Part shown: positions 12,076 to 23,529 of the stretch, in pieces
How the letters are laid out: each line of letters begins with the position of its first letter
How positions within the stretch are numbered: the first letter of the stretch is position 1
Program-made: the position numbers and the translations under genes
NCBI GenBank assembly: GCA_021234535.1
Contig: CM037840.1
Span: forward strand, 9,836,643-9,900,642
DNA from: Stichopus chloronotus
Lineage: Eukaryota; Echinodermata; Holothuroidea; Aspidochirotida; Stichopodidae
Direction: 5' to 3'
DNA length: 64,000 bases
The notes under the pieces: generated by a model
The model's input: the letters and a program-made list of their open reading frames with translations, nothing else
Told to the model about the DNA's origin: nothing
The model's database searches: none

Positions 12076-12419
12076 GAAGTTCTACCTATGTGATCTATCA
12101 TAATAGGAACACAGTATCGTTATAGCCCAATATGCACAGCAACATGCAAGATCATTCCACTGTGACTCCATGATTTTAAGAAAGTATTAATCCAAAATTG
12201 ACCGTGGTATTCTGCAGTTACTCCGCTGGTGATTACAATAACTCATACAGTCATTAGTGATGACCATTAGGCTATCAAAATATGGCTGATACAAGTCCAC
12301 TGTGATTGCTGCAGGGTCAAAGGGGAGGGGGATCAGTCTTCATTCCTACAGTACTTCAACATTACCATGGCTGCCAACAACTTGCATACAGTACCTGCGC
12401 ATACATACACTGGCATATC

Positions 12420-12760
12420 TTGGATTTTTCACCGAAATCAAAGATTATCAGTTAAGAATCCAAGACTAATTATCGAACACACTTTGATAAACCTAGCTTA
12501 TCTTTTGACAATCCAATATTATCAAAATAAAATTGATCAACTTGATTTATCACATTTTGATAAACCTGGTTTTTCAGTCGAGAATCCAGGACTATCAAAT
12601 GTCTTTTCGATGAACATGGTTTGGGTGGAGAATTAGAGATTGTCGATTGATAACCATGCAAGATTATCAAAATTTATTTTCATAAACCTGGCTCATAGGG
12701 CTACAATCCAAGAATGAGATTATCGATCGGCCGAGGATCCAAGATTATCAAGATCTCAGA
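12420..12760. repeat. Degenerate tandem repeat of 'gataaacctggttt...aatccaagattatcaa'
   Basis: Phrases such as 'tttgataaacctagcttatc', 'tttgataaacctggttttt' and 'ttcataaacctggctcata' alternate with 'aatccaagactaattatc', 'aatccaggactatcaaa' and 'gatccaagattatcaaga'. The pattern is irregular, with spacing of roughly 60-75 bp. Confidence 0.6.
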
Positions 12761-12863
12761 CAGTGTTGCTGCAATTTTGGTACCTACAGTACGGCACCGT
12801 ACTGTACATGGTCACATCCGATATATGTGCTACACTGACACTTTTTTAACAAGTCATTACATG

Positions 12864-13176
12864 CAGTGGCAGCACAAGGGTTTTAGATTAAAGGGTTTGA
12901 GCCCAAATTGGGGGGAAATTTTGCACGAAGCACAAGATTAGCAAGAGGGGTTCAGGGGCTCATCTCAGTCTGAGCCCTCGTGGGGTCCAGAGGCAAAGCC
13001 CTGGTGCCAGTCTGCATTTCGTGTACTCAGAACTGAAGATCTTCGGCGTGCAGCTGGCATTTTCCTTATGTTTTCTATTTTTTTGGGGGGGGGGAAACTT
13101 CGCCGTGGGCCTCACATGGAATGCACTTTAATGGCCCTGGTGGGGATCCAGAGGGCAAAGTGGGGTGCTGCTTCTG
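12864..13176. mobile_element. hAT-like MITE with exact 8-bp target duplication
   Basis: The left end CAGTGGCAGCACAAGGG and the inverted right end CAGAAGCAGCACCCCA share the pattern CAGNNGCAGCAC. The octamer ATTACATG flanks both sides (12856-12863 and 13177-13184). The interior shares the 'tggggtccag-ggcaaag' phrase with the element at 4620-5471. It is 313 bp long and has no coding capacity. Confidence 0.8.
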
Positions 13177-13259
13177 ATTACATGTGCACATCCCTTTACC
13201 AGCGCCATAAGTGCATTTATTCAGCTCAGTTGGGAGATGAAATTGTCAACAATTTTATG

Positions 13260-13435
13260 CCTTGTGGACCTTCTGCCTCATACTGTAGATCTTCGGACCT
13301 GTGAACCTTTGATCTCATGAGCCTAAAATGTCGTAAACCTTCAGTAGTGTGAAACTTCGGTCTCGACCTTAGTTCTTGTGTACCTTCAGTCGCGTGGACC
13401 TTTGGTCTAGTGAGCCTTTGGTCTTGTGGCTGACA
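13260..13435. repeat. Short minisatellite, 16-22 bp units around 'gtgaaccttcggtctc'
   Basis: Successive units read like 'gtggaccttctgcctc', 'gtgaacctttgatctcat', 'cgtaaaccttcagta', 'gtgaaacttcggtctc', 'gtgtaccttcagtcgc', 'gtggacctttggtcta' and 'gtgagcctttggtctt'. Confidence 0.75.
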
Positions 13436-13439
13436 AGCA

Positions 13440-14264
13440 TTCATGATGCCAGTTCCTTGCACTGATTCTAATTACAGCCCTTTTTTATTTTTAATTTACG
13501 CCAAACAGCAATTTAGCAGCATCGGGTCCTGTGGTAAATGTACGGGGCTGCGTGTGTACAGTGTAAACTTGGACTGACACTAACAAAGTAAACATTTGGC
13601 TAAAACGTATGCGTTTGGCCAGATCTGAAAAAGTAACTAAGGTTCTTTAGGCAGGTGACATGATTCTTCTCATACCTGAGTTGCTCTTTGGATTGACGTC
13701 TGATTCATGAAATATTCTGTAGGCATATAGCGGCACTTTGGCCCCCTTTAGTGTTTCATCCTTTCTGTTGTGTACTGCATTGCAATAAGTGCGACAGAGG
13801 TAGCATGATGCCATGAGATTTCACATAACGGTCCATCACTTAATTAAAAGTAACGAAGACTAAAGAGATTTGCAGGTAGATGTGCCCCGCGCCAGTTCTG
13901 CTAAAAGATTTCTTTTCAGCTTTGGGGATGAGCCGGTGAACTACCGAAAACCCTGAAACTGTCCACGCAAAGCGAGCGTATGTCAGGGAGGGAGAAACCT
14001 GACGCACATAATGTCCAGGGGTCCGCCTTGGGTACCGTCTGACCCACGTACTTGGGCAGCAATAGTCCCAGCCCAGCCAACACAATGCAGCTATCATTAG
14101 GACATTTTCGGTGTAAGTTGATTGGGCTAAAAGTCAGTCATTCATCACTCAAAGCCACATTTGTGGCTTGGGGTAACCAAACTAAATTCTCAATTGGTTT
14201 TTCTCTTGTACTGAGGCCAAATTTGAGCGCTTTTGCAGAGTAGCCCGTATCACATAGAATCCAG
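13440..14264. other. Non-coding stretch, no gene seen
   Basis: Somewhat richer in CpG than its surroundings. No exon with conserved protein similarity was recognised on either strand, and the search for the missing SDR 5' exon here was negative. Confidence 0.4.
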
Positions 14265-14389
14265 ACTATAGTACTATTAGTAGTACTATAGTACTCTTAG
14301 AGACTATCGACGAGGAGCGCCACCACTCCTCGTAGATAGTTGGCGCTGATGAAGCGTACTGCACAGAGCCGTCTCTATACACGGCTCTG
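14265..14389. other. Cluster of three consecutive hairpins
   Basis: Hairpin 1 has a perfect 12-bp stem, ACTATAGTACTA (14265-14276) with its complement at 14281-14292 and loop TTAG. Hairpin 2 pairs ACTATCGACGAGGAG (14303-14317) with 14326-14340 (14 of 15) around an 8-nt loop. Hairpin 3 pairs CAGAGCCGT (14364-14372) with 14381-14389 (9 of 9). They may be the folded core of a foldback or MITE remnant. Confidence 0.75.
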
Positions 14390-14399
14390 GTACTGCAGA

Positions 14400-15420
14400 A
14401 AAGCCTGAGAACTCATGACCTCTCAGACAGTCGGAGATGGCATTTCACAGACTTGTAGGTAGGAGTCTAAGCAGTCATTACCTTGCGCTTTCGTTTGCAA
14501 TAAAATGCTCAAATGGAAATGTAAAGTACACCGTACTATATGGTAATCATCGGAAAATGAGCGCTTATGCCTTTCTGTATTCTACAAAGTGAAATTGATC
14601 CAAACAACTTAGTTCCAGATTTTTTTTTCCACAGCGCTGTATTCTAAATAATTTTAGCAAGGGGGGTGGGGGGAAATCTCAGGGCTGCTAAGTTTGGATG
14701 TGTATCTGGAGTGAGATTTATCAGCCTGGCAGAATATCTAAACTGAGCAGGGCCATCAGTTGGCGCGCAGCGTAGTAGAAACGTTTGGTGTAACCACTCA
14801 GACAGCCGCGGAAATAGCACTTCGCAATCCCTGTAATGACGTCAGTGCTTTTAAAGGCAGCGGATCGTCTAAATCATCTCTCATGAATGAAGCGAGGCTC
14901 ATAATTCGTTTCCTGCACTTTCGCATTTTAGTTTATCGTATCGTTTAATGCAAATCAACGGATTTGTTACTTGGCTGATGACGTGTACGAAAAAGTAAAT
15001 GTAAATACAGTGCGATGAACTATACGCTTCAAGACGCTCAGGCTTCCAAGCATTCGACGACCCGTTGCCTTTAAAGTTACAATTAGCACAATACCAAGTG
15101 AGATTTGCCGACGGCCTTGTCCGCGCACTCATAAAGAACTTTTTTTTTTTCTTTAATCATTTTTTTTACTGGACTGGGCAATGTTAGTAAGGCAATATGC
15201 TCCAACCTCCAGTGTGCGCCACTGCCTGAGCCTGTGTATAGGTGTGAAATTGTGATATGATGGATCTGATGACTAATTTTCCTGGGAAAATGTTTGATTA
15301 TGAAGGATGGAACAGATGCAAAATGGTGCTACATACGATGGTCTTAAATTTGAACTGACTAAATCTCCATGAATGCCTTTTTGGTTTCGATGATAATCGT
15401 AACCTTTGTTATCATGCATA
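14400..15420. other. Mixed non-coding stretch with a fragment of the CAGGCCCGTAGCC element family
   Basis: 14757-14830 ('agttggcgcgcagcgtag', 'accactcagac', 'cggaaatagcacttc') resembles segments at 16650-16730 and 16840-16890 inside the element at 16591-17311. No gene was recognised. Confidence 0.45.
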
Positions 15421-15457
15421 TGTGTGTGTGTATGCGTGTGTGTGTGTGTGCGTGTGT
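15421..15457. repeat. (TG)n microsatellite
   Basis: An almost pure TG tract with a few interruptions, directly followed by TTTTCGGCGCCTACCGGGG. A near copy of that junction sequence occurs in inverse orientation at 23463-23485 beside another GT-rich tract. Confidence 0.85.
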
Positions 15458-15810
15458 TTTCGGCGCCTACCGGGGATATTCGTTAGGATACACACCCGTC
15501 AACTGGGGTTACGCCGCGAAACGCGGATATCTCCGATTTTAAGAGCACCAAATCCTTACCAATCATGGTGCTAGTAATACCCCCTGTGGTTCTTAGAACG
15601 ATCCGGGCAGGTTCCCAGTTTACCTGATTTTTAACGCATTTGAGTGTAAAAATGTGCAAGTGCTGCAAATTACGATTTCGATACACAAAGTGAAAGGTTG
15701 TTAAACAACATCCAATTGTGACTCCCCGCTCTCCGCGCTTAATTCGTGTGTGTATTGTCCGAGCGACAACAATTAGCAAGATAGGTTTTTCTTTCGCGCC
15801 ATGTTTGTGA

Positions 15811-16030
15811 ATAAGTACAATTTTGATTAATTTTTTAATTTTAATTAACTTAAATTACAAAATTAAAATTTAAATAAAAATTCAATTAATCAAATTATAG
15901 ATTTGTTTAATCAGGTAATGAACTTGATTAATTAAATTAATCAACTTGATTAATCAAATTATGTAAATGTGATTATCAAATTACTAATGTGATTAATTTA
16001 ATTATTAAGTTGTTTAATCGAATTAAAATT
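15811..16030. repeat. AT-rich low-complexity tract, 'attaattaaa/gattaatcaa'
   Basis: About 220 bp almost without G or C, made of permutations of TTAATT and GATTAATC. 'aacttgattaattaaatta' and 'caacttgattaatcaaatta' are near repeats. Confidence 0.85.
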
Positions 16031-16590
16031 GCATTTCTTTCCATATGTGTCATGTATGAAAAAAAAATCCTGATAGAACTTCGTAAAAAAAAAATATTAA
16101 TCTATGTAAATTACACAGTAGATCTTTAATGTTTATACTTCTGTGATTTATGTGCTGTGTTGAGTCTGCCTATACCCCTGTGTTAGGTTACGATAAAACG
16201 CATAGGCTTAAACCATTGTGGATAGTCAGCCATGTTAAAACAAGTATTTACTTCGCCTAGAATCAGTTTATTATAGTACTAGAGATACATGATTATTGCG
16301 TGGAGTCATAGGACTAAGTTAAGACCAAATCTAGGCTATACTTAATTATTACACAGTCCATTATCAGGCCCGTAGCCAGCCCATGTGGAGGGGTGGGCCT
16401 TTTTTCCAAGCAGTGGACCTTTTTTTTTTTCAAATAAGGAAGCGACTGGCTGGTGCTGTAAGCATGCAGTTGCTAGGGGTCCGGAGGCATTTTCCGGGGA
16501 TTTTTTGAAATCTGATTTGCCGCAATCTGGAGGATTTTAGAGGACTACATAAGACCTTCTGTCGTACACAAATTACATAAATAGTAGACA

Positions 16591-16897
16591 CAAGGCCGTA
16601 GCCAAAATATGTCAATGGGGGGTGCGAACTCGTGAAGACTAAGCGGAGCGCCACCGACAGTTGGCGCGGAGCGTAAAAGAAAATTTTGAGTTTTACAAAC
16701 CCCCTAGATGGCCGGAAATAGCCCTTCCCAAGTCTTTTCAGTTGCATGAACCCAGCCTTAAAATATAGATCTCATGTCTACAATTTCTGAGAAAACAATT
16801 AGTCTGTGAAAAATGATGCAATGCCGAGATGCGCATTCAAAGAAACGTTTGCCTCTACAAACCACTCAGATAGTAGAAAACGGCCCTTCCTGGGTGT

Positions 16898-16929
<32 letters not shown>

Positions 16930-17311
16930 CATACATACATACATACATACATACATACATACATACATACATACATACATACATACATACATACATACAT
17001 ACATACATACATACATACATACATACATACATACATACATGCTCCCAACCCTAAATTCCACCCCTGCATTGGTAGACCTGCCGCATAAATTGTGGGAATT
17101 TCTATTGAACGATATCGCGGGGGGAAAAAAGCGAAAATGAGATCAAGCAGGGTCGCCCTATTCGCCCAACTTTCCGTGGCTATGTCTATGCGCCTGGGTA
17201 TTTCTGGCGAAGACCTAAAAAAAAAAAAAAAAAATACCACAATATGGCCAAGATGAGGGGGGGGGGGGAGGGACGGTCGCCCCTTTTGCCCTCTCCTTGG
17301 CTACGGGCCTG
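16591..17311. mobile_element. hAT-like MITE nested in the previous element, exact 8-bp target duplication
   Basis: The left end CAAGGCCGTAGCC and inverted right end CAGGCCCGTAGCC are flanked by the identical octamer AGTAGACA (16583-16590 and 17312-17319). It carries a 140-bp (ACAT)35 microsatellite at 16901-17040 and a C/G run near its right end. The long open frames on both strands here are products of the microsatellite, not genes. Confidence 0.82.
16901..17040. repeat. (ACAT)35 perfect tetranucleotide microsatellite
   Basis: 35 uninterrupted ACAT units, which is long and pure and therefore probably recently expanded. It lies in the interior of the nested element. Confidence 0.97.
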
Positions 17312-18289
17312 AGTAGACACTCTTTGGTGATCGTAGCGGTTTGGGCAGGGCTTAAAATGTACCGACTGCACCCGACTCAATTGAACATATTTAATCGGAC
17401 CCGGCGACGGCTTACGACACAACTGAACTCTATGCGTAGAACCGGTCACACGACCACAGCAGACGCGATGGGTGGTCGCCGTCGTGTCGCAGGTTGTTGT
17501 GGCAGTGTGTCCCGGGCTTTGTATTGTATCTATAGTTCAAATATCCACAGCCACAATGACATAACCATGCATGCGCGTTTTTGAGCTTATTATCACATTA
17601 CCCCACTTAATACAGTTGGGGATGAGATATTGTGGTCAGTTTGGGCCTGTATATATGACACAAGTGGAAAGGTTTTATCTTCCTGCTAAAAGTGAACGGA
17701 AAGTCGGCCTCAATATGTAAAGATAAAAAATCCATCATAGCTGACCCTTTAGACACAGGGCTGGAAAAATGGACCTCCTTCAAATTGGGGTGGGTCTTTC
17801 GAACGCTCCGACCCCTTCTGGCCAGGGGCCTGATTATAGTTTATCTTAGACTGCATGTCTAACTTGGTTGTAAATTTGTGTACATGGTAGGTTTTAAAAT
17901 CCTGCAATTGAGCAATTTAGCGGCCGAGCAATAAATGTTGCAATAGGTTCCACATAACTCAGTTGGGACAATAAATGGTATTAGAGCCCTTACATATGAC
18001 AATAATTTCTTATGAACCATTAACCTCTTCTCACAGTATCTTTTTAAATACGCCTCTCATAGGCTGAGTAGACTAGAGCTGAGCAAATATTTCAAAAGTT
18101 GAAAGGAATTAAGCCAAGAAAATGGTGGTGGAAGGGGGAGACAAACTGTTGTGCATGTGTATTAAAGCTGTAAAATTGCAGGGGATGATGGGTGGCTAGG
18201 CGGCCAGAGGTTATCTTTATTAAGCACTGTCAAAGTACTAAAAACTTCCCTATTAATGAAGGGTAAAGGTTGAGCTTAGGCCCCTAACC

Positions 18290-18500
18290 CTGGTTGTTTT
18301 ATGCAAGGAAATTCTCTCAAAAGTTTTGATGTCTTTCAATTAAAGATGATGTAGCACTTCCCTGTTGAATAATAAGAATTCCTGGAATCCAGGAACACAA
18401 CCCTGGTTGTGGATAAAAGGGAATTCTGTCAAAATTTTTGATGTCTTCAATTAAAGATGATGCAGCACTTCCCTGTTGAATAATTAGAATCCCTGTTTTC
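18290..18500. repeat. Tandem duplication, unit about 115-120 bp
   Basis: 'ttttgatgtctttcaattaaagatgatgtagcacttccctgttgaataat' recurs as 'ttttgatgtcttcaattaaagatgatgcagcacttccctgttgaataat'. Each unit is followed by 'agaatycctg'. Confidence 0.85.
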
Positions 18501-18679
18501 ATTTTACACATGTTCTGTACACTCTTTTACTGTTTACAACTATACGAGATAAGTATATTACAATGATGCATGATTAAAAATAACAAGATCATTTGTATTG
18601 TATATTTGTCATCTCTTACATCAAATAAGGTACTCATTATGCAACAAAATGCAAACTTAGTACAAGGAAATATGAATAT

Positions 18680-19760
18680 GAGGCTGGCGTCAAACTGTAG
18701 CACTACCACGGTGCCACAGTCTGGCAATGACAGCTAGTTTGCTCACATCACTGTTATGTGCGTACATGTCATATGGACGGTATAAGAAATCCCCACTTCC
18801 CTGTGATATAATAAGGATTTATCCCCGTTTTCTGTGTATTACTTCAACTGTGTGTTCTGTGTTCTCTATACTGCTACACTAGATACAAGAGATAAGAAAT
18901 ATCATGATAATTTTGTGATATCAAAAGGTTTTTGCAGGTCGGTAGGGAAGGGGGCATACATACATTTGCTGCAAATGTGGAGCTGGCGTCAAATTGTAGC
19001 ACTTCCACCGTACCACAGTGACAGATGTTTGCTCACATCACTATTGTATGTGTTAAGATAACAAATCCCCAGGTCCCTGTGAAATAATAAGGAATTATCC
19101 CCGTTTTCAGTGTACAACTTCAACTGTGTGTGCTGTGTTCTCTGTACTGCTACACTAGATATGGGAGACAGCATCATCGTTTTGTGATATCAAAAGGGGA
19201 AATTTAACCATTTTTGTAAGTCGGTAGGGAAGGGGGAACAAATACATTTGCTGCAAATGTGGAGCTGGCATCAAATTTTAGCACTGCCACAGTACCGCAG
19301 TGACAGCTATTTGCTCACGCCACTGTTGTCTGTGTCAAGATAACAAATCCCCAGTTCCCTGTGAAATAATAAGGATTTATCCCCGTTTTCAGTTTACCGC
19401 TTCAACTGTGTGTTCTCTGTACTGCCACACTAGATTTGGGAAATTAGCAACAGCATGATCATAGTGTGTGATATCGAAAGGTAAAATTTAATCATTTTCT
19501 TAGGTCGGCAGGGAAGGGGCATACATATACTGTATGTTGGCTGCAAAGGTGGAGCTGGTGTGGAGTGGGAGGAGTAGGAGCCGGGAGAGGATTAATAGCA
19601 TTATGCACCCGGAAAAGATGTAAAAATATTTTTGTATCAAATTGTAGTACAGTTAAACTTGTATTAAATTTATACAAAAACATGAATGAACCTGGAATCA
19701 ACCTGTGTGGCACTGCCACAATTCCATTTTAATATTGAACTCAGTTTGCTCACATTACTG
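18680..19760. repeat. Tandem array, unit about 285-290 bp, roughly 3.5 copies
   Basis: Each unit runs through 'ggagctggcgtcaaattgtagcac', 'cagtgacagctatttgctcac', 'aacaaatccccagttccctgtgaaataataaggatttatccccgtttt', 'cttcaactgtgtg', 'ctgctacactagat', 'tgtgatatcaaaag' and 'aggtcggtagggaaggggg'. Unit starts are near 18690, 18978, 19262 and 19552, and the last is partial. No coding potential. Confidence 0.85.
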
Positions 19761-21013
19761 ATGTCTGTGTCCTATAGATACGGCACATATCCCTATGTTG
19801 CTGATTGACGTGTGGAACTATGACTAAAAATGAGTGGCCAATTACATTGACTCTTGAGACACACATTTAAACGACGCTTATATTGTTGCCTAACTTGTGC
19901 TGTTTAGCTTTGTAGGAAGTTCATCACTAGTCTAGGGTACAATCCCCTGAATTAAAAGGAAAACTGCAACATGTCGTAATTTAGCCTGTATAGAAGGATA
20001 TTTGAATAATCCATTTGCATGGATATGCAGGCAAAATGCTGTCAGGTTTCTGCAATAATTTGCTTGTTTCTCTTTTTACTACATCTATAGCAGATGCGTA
20101 TTACAATGGGGATGACAATTACAATGACACTTATCAATCAGTAACACCCAAGGAAGAGACAAAAAAAAAACAAGAAAACACCTTGACTCTCTCAGAAGTT
20201 TCAGTAGTTGATCATCACTTAGAGCACCACATAGCTGCACTACAGCTGACCTGAAATACAGTAATAGCCAAGTGCAAGAATTTGGAACCATGTCTTCACA
20301 ATTGAAAGTAGACCAACACTAATTGCGAGTAAAACATTTTGTGGAAGGCGGAAGGAGATTGATAATGCTTACCATATTTTGATTGCTTCTAAATTGAGCG
20401 TTTGTTAGATTATTTTATTACAGAAAGATTGATCTTTGGTGGATAGGTGATATAGAGTTGAATACACCCACTTTTTTCACTTTTTGAAATCGACTCATTA
20501 AAAAGAAAAAATGACTATCTATAGATCGGAACAGCTCTAACACATTAAGCACATATCAAAATCGAAATGAACTTTCTGCACTCTTTTCTTTCTTGGTTCA
20601 AGGAATTTATTTTTCCTTTGTTCATTTAAACAGTTTAGGCAATAGTGTTGGTCTTTAACGTTTGCTTTGTTACATGTATTTCTTAAATTATTGAATTAAA
20701 ATATATGGGCTGGGGCAGGCAATCGATTAAAAAATATGTGTCTTTGGCTTTACACACATTTCTAGGAAAGAGGTAAGCTTAACAGACAGTCAAAAGTGCA
20801 ATTTATTACTCAGAACGTATGTAGTAGGTTTGACAATAGTCTCAGTACCAACATATGCTAGTAATGAAATAAAATTTCTTCTCCCTTCTCTTCCTCAATA
20901 TTCTACCAGTCTTAAAGACATATTCAAGTAACAATTGAAGGGATTCTTCAATGGAAGAGAACAATTTTCCACAGCAAAAATTTCAAACCCCATGTCTACA
21001 TATTTATCCAAAC
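19761..21013. other. Non-coding stretch, no gene seen
   Basis: A 79-codon frame at 20015-20254 is preceded by an acceptor-like 'tttttactacatctatag', but it matches no domain known to me and is not annotated. Otherwise AT-rich. Confidence 0.4.
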
Positions 21014-21017
21014 TTAA

Positions 21018-21637
21018 AGGGGAAATCAGGGTTTGCCTGAAAAGTTCACCTTTGATGATTTTTCTTTCTAAACTAATTGTTCACCGAGATACAGAGACGT
21101 TGGGGAGGTGTTTGAAGGTAGACGAAACGGTAATTATTGCGTTCATTACTGTTGAATGCGAACTCTTAATATTTGTCGGGTACAAAAAACAAACGGATGA
21201 TGTACAAGACAAGACAGCTTCCTCTATACGATGACCAATCACAGCGTAAGACTGAGATGACATTATATGAATAAACATAACCGAATGTTTAAGATTCTCA
21301 TGCTGTTTGTGCATTGCTCAATGCTAAGTAAACAAGAGTTTAATGATAGTTGATGATACATACAGCACCCGTAGGCTACGTGTGAAATAGGAAGCCCCAC
21401 CTCCTCATACCTTGAAAAGGCGATAGTATTGAATATTCATATTTGATTCAATGAAAATGGATGTTACAGACTTTCGGAGTTCTTCACCGATTTTTTTTTT
21501 GCAAATTTGCCTCGTTTCTGAAATTGTCCACATGTTTTGTGATAATCTTGATCATATTTGTTAGTTAGAACTCATTGTACGATACCGGTGGGGAATCGTA
21601 GTGAAATCAATTGTGAAAATAAACCCTGACTTCCCCT
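21018..21637. mobile_element. TTAA-flanked MITE, 620 bp
   Basis: The left end AGGGGAAATCAGGGTTT and inverted right end AGGGGAAGTCAGGGTTT differ at one base in 17. TTAA flanks both sides (21014-21017 and 21638-21641). There is no transposase frame. The target preference is that of piggyBac-type elements, although their termini usually start CCY, so the superfamily is left open. Confidence 0.85.
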
Positions 21638-21641
21638 TTAA

Positions 21642-23520
21642 GATCCAATTGTCGTTTGAAGAAAGGCTGCCCTAGTCAAGAAAGATTTCTGGTTGCATCA
21701 ACTTAAGGTTTAAGAAAATGCCACGTAACAGTGGCAAATAAGTTGGTTTCCTTTGAAATTGAAGCCCTCATTTAAGTAGTTGACACTAGTGAACATGTAG
21801 ACTGAGTAGATTGTAGTTTTACTTACAATATTGCAGAAAAGAGTCACACCCCTATTAAACTATTGTGATTTTTTTTTAAGAAGAGAGAAAATTATTCCTA
21901 CTTTTTCTAACATATCAATTTTTTCAGGGGCCTATCCCTTTACGTTTTGGCACAGTTGTTTGTATGTTCTTCCTGCATATTTTGATTGAATAAGTGCAAT
22001 ACTGCATTCTGCTCTAATGGATAAAGATGAACATAAATAGAAGACATTGTACCTTATGGGAGGGTGATGTGAAATATTTGAATTTTAGACATAATTTCAA
22101 GAAGGTCAATTCACATTTGTTTTCGATTTTAGCCTTTGTTGCAGATGTAATAATTTATCATTATAGTTGGAAATGAAACCTTTCCATGTGAACCCCCACC
22201 CCTTCTGTGTGCGTGCATCATGCAGCCAGTTGTTTGCTGTTGTCCTTATTGTACATCAAGTTGGTAGTGTTTTTGGCAAAAAAGAATGGATACATACCAG
22301 TTATATTAAGCAATAGATGAAGTGTGTACTTAAAGAAAAGGGCGCACATGATTCAGACCTTGAATTTTACTTATTGTATGGTGCAAAGCAATCACATTAG
22401 TGTAGAGAAAACTTGTGGCATAGATATGTTACAACTTCATGTGGGATGAATTTTTTCATCAAAATTGGCATCTTTTCACAAGGTCAGTCCAGATTAAAAT
22501 ACATCCGATTACTCATTGATGAAAACCAAATCTTACTGCACCCGGCAGGGATCAAACGTTAAACCTATTAGCTAAGGTTCATTGCTTCAAATGTCACGAA
22601 CTTTACCTACTTGACATTAGCATCGGTACAAAAACAAATGAGCCAGGTTGCCCAATTGTACTTTCAGTTATATGTCAACAAGGAAGTCGATCTATTTTTT
22701 TTTTGTAACTGTGTAATATCTTGTACTTTTCTAGTTGGTACATTGTTATATATGATTCTTGAAGTAGGCCTTTTGCCGTTTTATATGATCCTTCATGTTG
22801 TTGCTTTTGTCTATGTTCCTTTGTTGGTAAAATAAAATTTGCGTCTCAGAAAGGAACAAACATGGCTTTCAGTCTTTTTGCATGAATGTAGAGTGTATAT
22901 GGAGAGTGTACTTTCTGGTTTCTTTCTAACATTTTCTTTGTGCTTGCTATTGATTTATGAGATATAAAGTTTTCCGCTCTCCAATCCAAAAATAAAATAT
23001 GGCAAAACAAACAATAGTACAATTAAATAGGTTATGGAAATGTGACATCATCATTAGGATACATATTCAACTCATTGCACTGTAAATGGCACAATATATA
23101 TACCTTGTTAATTAACTAACTTCCACACTATGCAACTGATTTGATACAACACATTATACCCCTCACCACCGAGCAATGATACTATCATTGAGCCATGTGA
23201 GACTTTATAAATCTCTAGTTACACATCATGTTGTTTTCACAGTAAAATTGGGGATATGGCAATTTATCCCCCACTTTCATGTTAAAAAAAATGTGTTATC
23301 CCCACATTGCATGCGCAGGTCCGAACCAAGAAAACAAAACATTTCTCACTTTTGCATATGATAGTGTACGATGGCAGCCTCCACAAATGATGAAACTGAG
23401 CAAACATTATTGAAAAGTCGCTTAGAACAAAAGTCCCCGGTTAGCATGAGTACAACTTGCGTCCCCGATAGGCGCCGAAAACGCGTATGCGTGCGTGTGT
23501 GTATGTATGTATGTATGTCC
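21642..23520. other. Non-coding AT-rich stretch, no gene seen
   Basis: No exon, RNA gene or clear repeat was recognised. 23463-23520 holds the 'ccccgataggcgccgaaaac' junction and a GTAT microsatellite bordering the satellite that follows. Confidence 0.4.
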
Positions 23521-23529
23521 GTGACGCCT

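Larger units (their letters stand above)
16365..17832. mobile_element. CAGGCCCGTAGCC-type DNA element (outer), interrupted by a second element
   Basis: The left end CAGGCCCGTAGCCAG (16365-16379) pairs with the inverted right end CAGGCCCCTGGCCAG (17832 back to 17818), 13 of 15. The pentamer ATTAT flanks both sides (16360-16364 and 17833-17837). A separate element sits inside at 16591-17311. No transposase frame. The 5-bp duplication makes the superfamily less certain than for the 8-bp cases. Confidence 0.6.

Noticed and set aside
13840..15132. CpG-richer region considered as the first exon and promoter of the SDR gene
   Set aside because: No minus-strand coding for the TGxxxGIG half-motif with a donor in the right phase was found there.
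16799..17240. Several overlapping frames on both strands of 60-113 codons encoding repeated YVCM or HTYI
   Set aside because: They are translations of the (ACAT)35 microsatellite in different frames, with no non-repetitive conserved part.
20015..20254. Possible exon preceded by an acceptor-like tract
   Set aside because: The translated sequence (YYNGDDNYNDTYQS) matches no family I know and no neighbouring exon could be joined to it.
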